64,000 nt of DNA from positions 1-64,000 of the forward strand of contig JANQRI010000036.1 in NCBI GenBank assembly GCA_028284675.1, written 5' to 3'. The notes under the pieces were generated by a model. That model did not search any database, was not told the DNA's origin, and was given only the letters and a program-made list of their open reading frames with translations. The translations under genes and the position numbers were made by a program. Source of the stretch: Gammaproteobacteria bacterium. Its GTDB lineage: Bacteria; Pseudomonadota; Gammaproteobacteria; HTCC5015. Numbering within the stretch: the stretch's first letter is position 1; every line of letters begins with the position of its first letter. Below, in pieces: positions 61,241 through 64,000 of this stretch.

Positions 61241-61918
61241 TTAAGCGGTTGCAGAATCTTTTTCCGCATTTGCCTGATTAATATCGAAGACTTCGCCTTT
61301 AAAAATCCAGACTTTTACACCGATGATGCCATAAGTTGTTTTCGCTTCCGCCACGCCGTAATCAATATCCGCACGCAGGGTATGCAGCGGTACGCGCCCT
61401 TCGCGATACCACTCAGTACGGGCGATTTCTGCACCATTCAAGCGGCCGGCAACACTGACTTTAATACCCAGTGCACCCAAACGCATGGTGTTGGTTACCG
61501 CCCGGCGCATCGCACGCCTGAACATAATTCGCCTTTCAAGTTGTTGCGCAATACCTTCGGCAACCAGGCTCGCATCCAGCTCCGGCTTTCGAATCTCTTC
61601 AATATTTATTTTCACGGTATTACGGGAAATATTCAGCATCTGTGATACTTCATCCCGCAGGCGTTCAATATCTTCACCTTTTTTACCAATCACGATTCCC
61701 GGACGGGCGGAATGAATGGTAATCACCGCCTGTTTCGCAGGACGTTCGATCTGCACACGACTTACTGAAGCCTGCGCCAGTTTCTTTTTAATATGATCAC
61801 GAACATGCAAATCCTCATGCAGACATTTCGCAAATTCACTGCGATCTGCATACCATTTGGAAGTCCAGTCACTGGAAATCCCGAGTCTAATGCCTGTTGG
61901 ATGTACTTTTTGTCCCAT
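61241..61918 (-). CDS. rpsC: Ribosomal protein S3
   Basis: 225 residues. MGQKVHPTGIRLGISSDWTSKWYAD opens it, the KH domain has ARPGIVIGKKGEDIERLR, and GRLNGAEIARTEWYREGRVPLHTLRADIDYG is diagnostic. Forms the mRNA entry gate with S4 and S5. Confidence 0.98.
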   Translation of the reverse strand: MGQKVHPTGIRLGISSDWTSKWYADRSEFAKCLHEDLHVRDHIKKKLAQASVSRVQIERPAKQAVITIHSARPGIVIGKKGEDIERLRDEVSQMLNISRNTVKINIEEIRKPELDASLVAEGIAQQLERRIMFRRAMRRAVTNTMRLGALGIKVSVAGRLNGAEIARTEWYREGRVPLHTLRADIDYGVAEAKTTYGIIGVKVWIFKGEVFDINQANAEKDSATA

Positions 61919-61929
61919 TATTTTTACCG

Positions 61930-62262
61930 TTATTCCGATACTGTTACAGTTATATGGCTCGTGCGCTTTAAAATTCTCATCCCGCGCCCCTTGGCACGTG
62001 CGCGGAAACGCCCATAGGTCGAGCCCTCATCCACATAAATCGTGCTTATTTTTAATTCATCAACATCGGCGCCATCATTGTGCTCAGCATTGGCAACAGC
62101 CGACTCCAGTACTTTTTTAATTAATGAAGCGGCTTTTTTCCCGCTAAAATTCAAAATATCCAGAGCCTGAGCTACAGGCAAACCTCTAACCTGATCGGCC
62201 ACCAACCGACACTTCTGCGGAGAGATCCGTGCATATTTATGTTTCGCGCTTACCGGCATCAT
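61930..62262 (-). CDS. rplV: Ribosomal protein L22
   Basis: I choose ATG 62262, a few bases after AGGTGG; the next ATG (62259, MPVSAKHKYARISPQK) is equally possible. About 110 residues. RISPQKCRLVADQVRGLPVAQALDIL and GRFRARAKGRGMRILKRTSHITVTV are diagnostic. Its loop lines the exit tunnel. Confidence 0.97.
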   Translation of the reverse strand: MMPVSAKHKYARISPQKCRLVADQVRGLPVAQALDILNFSGKKAASLIKKVLESAVANAEHNDGADVDELKISTIYVDEGSTYGRFRARAKGRGMRILKRTSHITVTVSE

Positions 62263-62275
62263 GTCCACCTGTTAG

Positions 62276-62548
62276 TTACTTTGCTTTTTTATCAGCCGCA
62301 TGGCCTTTGTATGTTCTGGTCGGGGCAAACTCACCTGTTTTATGGCCAACCATATTTTCACTGACCAACAACGGCACATGCTGGCGGCCATTATGAACAG
62401 CGATCGTCAAACCAACCATTTCCGGAATAATCATCGAGCGCCGTGACCATGTTTTAATTGGTCTCCGGTCATTGCTTTCAGCTGCTTTCAACACCTTTGC
62501 ATGCAAATGATGGTCTATAAAAGGCCCTTTTTTCAATGAACGCGGCAC
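62276..62548 (-). CDS. rpsS: Ribosomal protein S19
   Basis: 90 residues. MPRSLKKGPFIDHHL opens it; KTWSRRSMIIPEMVGLTIAVHNGRQHVPLLVSENMVGHKTGEFAPTRTYKGH is diagnostic. Small-subunit head protein bound to S13. Between rplB and rplV, its standard position. Confidence 0.98.
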   Translation of the reverse strand: MPRSLKKGPFIDHHLHAKVLKAAESNDRRPIKTWSRRSMIIPEMVGLTIAVHNGRQHVPLLVSENMVGHKTGEFAPTRTYKGHAADKKAK

Positions 62549-62579
62549 GTTGCTATCTCTCCTGCAAAAACGTTAACGG

Positions 62580-63407
62580 TTATTTTTTATTACGTCGCCT
62601 GACAATCATATTGTCAGTGCGTTTGTTGGCTCGGGTTTTATACCCTTTGGTCGGCACACCCCAAGGTGACACAGGGTGACGACCGCCTGATGTACGCCCT
62701 TCACCACCACCATGTGGGTGGTCAACCGGGTTCATCGCAACACCGCGCACAGTGGGTCGAACACCGCGCCAACGTTTGGCTCCGGCTTTACCCAGAGAAC
62801 GCAAATTGTGTTCGCCGTTGCCCACACCGCCAATCGTGGCACGGCAGTCGATATGGACTTTCCGGGTTTCACCCGACCTTAAGCGCAGGGTTGCATATGC
62901 ACCCTCACGGGCAACAAACTGTACCGCGGAACCGGCACTGCGTGCGATCTGCGCACCTTTGCCGGGTTTCAATTCTATGCAATGCACTTCACTACCCACC
63001 GGAATGTTTTTCAACGGCAGCGTGTTACCTGCTTTAATAGGAGCATCTGAACCTGAAACCAGCTGATCACCGGCTTTTACTCCTTTCGGTGCAATAATGT
63101 AGCGGCGCTCTCCGTCCGCATATACCAGCAATGCGATATGTGCACTGCGGTTAGGGTCGTACTCAATTCTTTCAACTTTGGCTTTAATACCATCTTTATT
63201 GCGCTTAAAGTCCAACACTCTGTAGCGCTGCTTATGGCCACCGCCTTTATGGCGTACAGTCATACGACCGCCATTATTACGGCCGCCGCTTTTATTTTTC
63301 TTCTGCAGCAACGGACCATATGGTTCGCCCTTATAAAGGTCTGGCGTGACAACCTGAACGACAAAGCGTCGTGCCGGTGATGTTGGTTTGGTTTTAACAA
63401 TAGCCAT
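62580..63407 (-). CDS. rplB: Ribosomal protein L2
   Basis: 275 residues, normal length. RRFVVQVVTPDLYKGEPYGPLL, GSAVQFVAREGAYATLRLRSGE and VRGVAMNPVDHPHGGGEGRTSGGRHPVSPWG are diagnostic; the last holds the His in the peptidyl-transferase neighbourhood. Between rplW and rpsS. Confidence 0.99.
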   Translation of the reverse strand: MAIVKTKPTSPARRFVVQVVTPDLYKGEPYGPLLQKKNKSGGRNNGGRMTVRHKGGGHKQRYRVLDFKRNKDGIKAKVERIEYDPNRSAHIALLVYADGERRYIIAPKGVKAGDQLVSGSDAPIKAGNTLPLKNIPVGSEVHCIELKPGKGAQIARSAGSAVQFVAREGAYATLRLRSGETRKVHIDCRATIGGVGNGEHNLRSLGKAGAKRWRGVRPTVRGVAMNPVDHPHGGGEGRTSGGRHPVSPWGVPTKGYKTRANKRTDNMIVRRRNKK

Positions 63408-63426
63408 TTTTATTACTCTTTATATA

Positions 63427-63723
63427 TTATTCGCCGGGCTCAAAACTAATATCATGGCCTTCCGCCAGACGGACATAGGCTTTTTTCCAGTCTTTACGCT
63501 TACCGTATTCAGACTTGAACCGTTTTGTTTTACCTTTAACATTTAGAATGTGAACACCTTGCACTTTCACATTGAACATTTGCTCAACCGCTTTTTTGAT
63601 CTCGGTTTTATTCGCATCAGGCAATACTTTAAATACATGCTGAGCTGACTTGTCTGCAGCGATCGCGCTTTTTTCCGAAACATGGGGAGCAAGCAAAACT
63701 TTTGCCAGGCGTTCTTGGTTCAT
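63427..63723 (-). CDS. rplW: Ribosomal protein L23
   Basis: 98 residues. LLAPHVSEKSAIAADKSAQHVFKVLPDANKTEIKKAVEQMFNVKV is diagnostic. Tunnel-exit protein and docking point for trigger factor and SRP. Its start overlaps the rplD stop by four bases. Confidence 0.98.
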   Translation of the reverse strand: MNQERLAKVLLAPHVSEKSAIAADKSAQHVFKVLPDANKTEIKKAVEQMFNVKVQGVHILNVKGKTKRFKSEYGKRKDWKKAYVRLAEGHDISFEPGE

Positions 63724-64000
63724 GCAAGCAACTCCTCAATGCGTTTAATTGAATCCACACTCATTAACACGTGATCAAAACGAATCAGGTCAACCGGGTT
63801 AACACCGGTCGAGTCGATCACATCAACTTTATGGAGGTTTCGAGCTGCCAGATATAAATTAATGTCATCACTTTCGGTGACAATTAATACATTCTCAATA
63901 TCCAAAGTTTTTAACTGCTCAACCAATTGCTTGGTTTTTGCCGCCTCAACCCGAATTTCCTCAACTACGAGCAAACGCTCCTGTCTGAGCAGCTCTGATA
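63720..64000 (-). CDS. rplD: Ribosomal protein L4, cut by the window end
   Basis: Only the C-terminal 93 residues or so are present; the frame stays open to base 64000 (SELLRQERLLVVEEIRVEAAKT reads through), so the ATG in the visible frame at 63974 is internal. DIENVLIVTESDDINLYLAARNLHKVDVIDSTGVNPVDLIRFDHVLMS is diagnostic of uL4. In E. coli L4 represses the S10 operon. Confidence 0.96.
   Translation of the reverse strand, partial: SELLRQERLLVVEEIRVEAAKTKQLVEQLKTLDIENVLIVTESDDINLYLAARNLHKVDVIDSTGVNPVDLIRFDHVLMSVDSIKRIEELLA

Overview
The window looks like a chromosomal segment of a gammaproteobacterium. The evidence is the unbroken S10-spc-alpha ribosomal cluster ending in secY-rpmJ-rpsM-rpsK-rpsD-rpoA-rplQ, an FmdB-type zinc-ribbon gene just upstream of aspS, RpoN-type control signals and a PEP-CTERM protein. 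I would not name a genus.

Bases 1-3447 hold the 3' part of a large unrecognised plus-strand gene and a spacer with REP-like palindromes. Bases 3448-33580 form one long minus-strand operon. It encodes an extracellular contractile injection system (eCIS, a phage-tail-like particle of the Afp/PVC/MAC class). Read 5' to 3', the order is: a small winged-helix-like protein, a 72-residue protein, sheath, tube, zinc-ribbon baseplate/chaperone protein, a disordered protein in the tape-measure position, DUF4255 tail terminator with IPT domain, AAA+ ATPase, CIS tube/adaptor protein, LysM-like adaptor, gpD-like hub, gpV-like spike, a small HxH protein, gp25, baseplate J, gpI fused to a beta-propeller-like region, two related small tail proteins flanking a DUF6519-like protein and a membrane-anchored VWA protein. 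The operon ends with three DUF4157 (HExxH) proteins that look like cargo: one OmpA-like, one tipped with an NS-type nuclease, one Cys-rich. A small acidic protein follows, a candidate immunity protein. Just upstream lies a sigma-54 activator gene (33903-35315). Between it and the operon are a good -24/-12 promoter (about 33652-33668) and two near-identical 18-bp inverted repeats (33733-33750, 33881-33898) suited to be enhancer sites for that activator.

Bases 35783-51408 are mixed housekeeping and accessory genes: AmrS-like radical SAM enzyme, SprA-family HExxH protein, LplT-like MFS transporter, a Ser/Asn-rich Cys-free protein, aspS, zinc-ribbon protein, two small c-type cytochromes, an alpha/beta hydrolase, a KefB/KefC-like antiporter, a pair of small Cys-free proteins (one with an EF-hand loop), a large PEP-synthase/rifampin-phosphotransferase-like enzyme, and a PEP-CTERM protein with its own sigma-54-type promoter.

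Bases 51764-64000 carry the ribosomal protein/secY/rpoA operon, all minus strand, ending in a rho-independent hairpin after rplQ. rplD is cut by the window end. No tRNA, rRNA, CRISPR array or insertion sequence was recognised.
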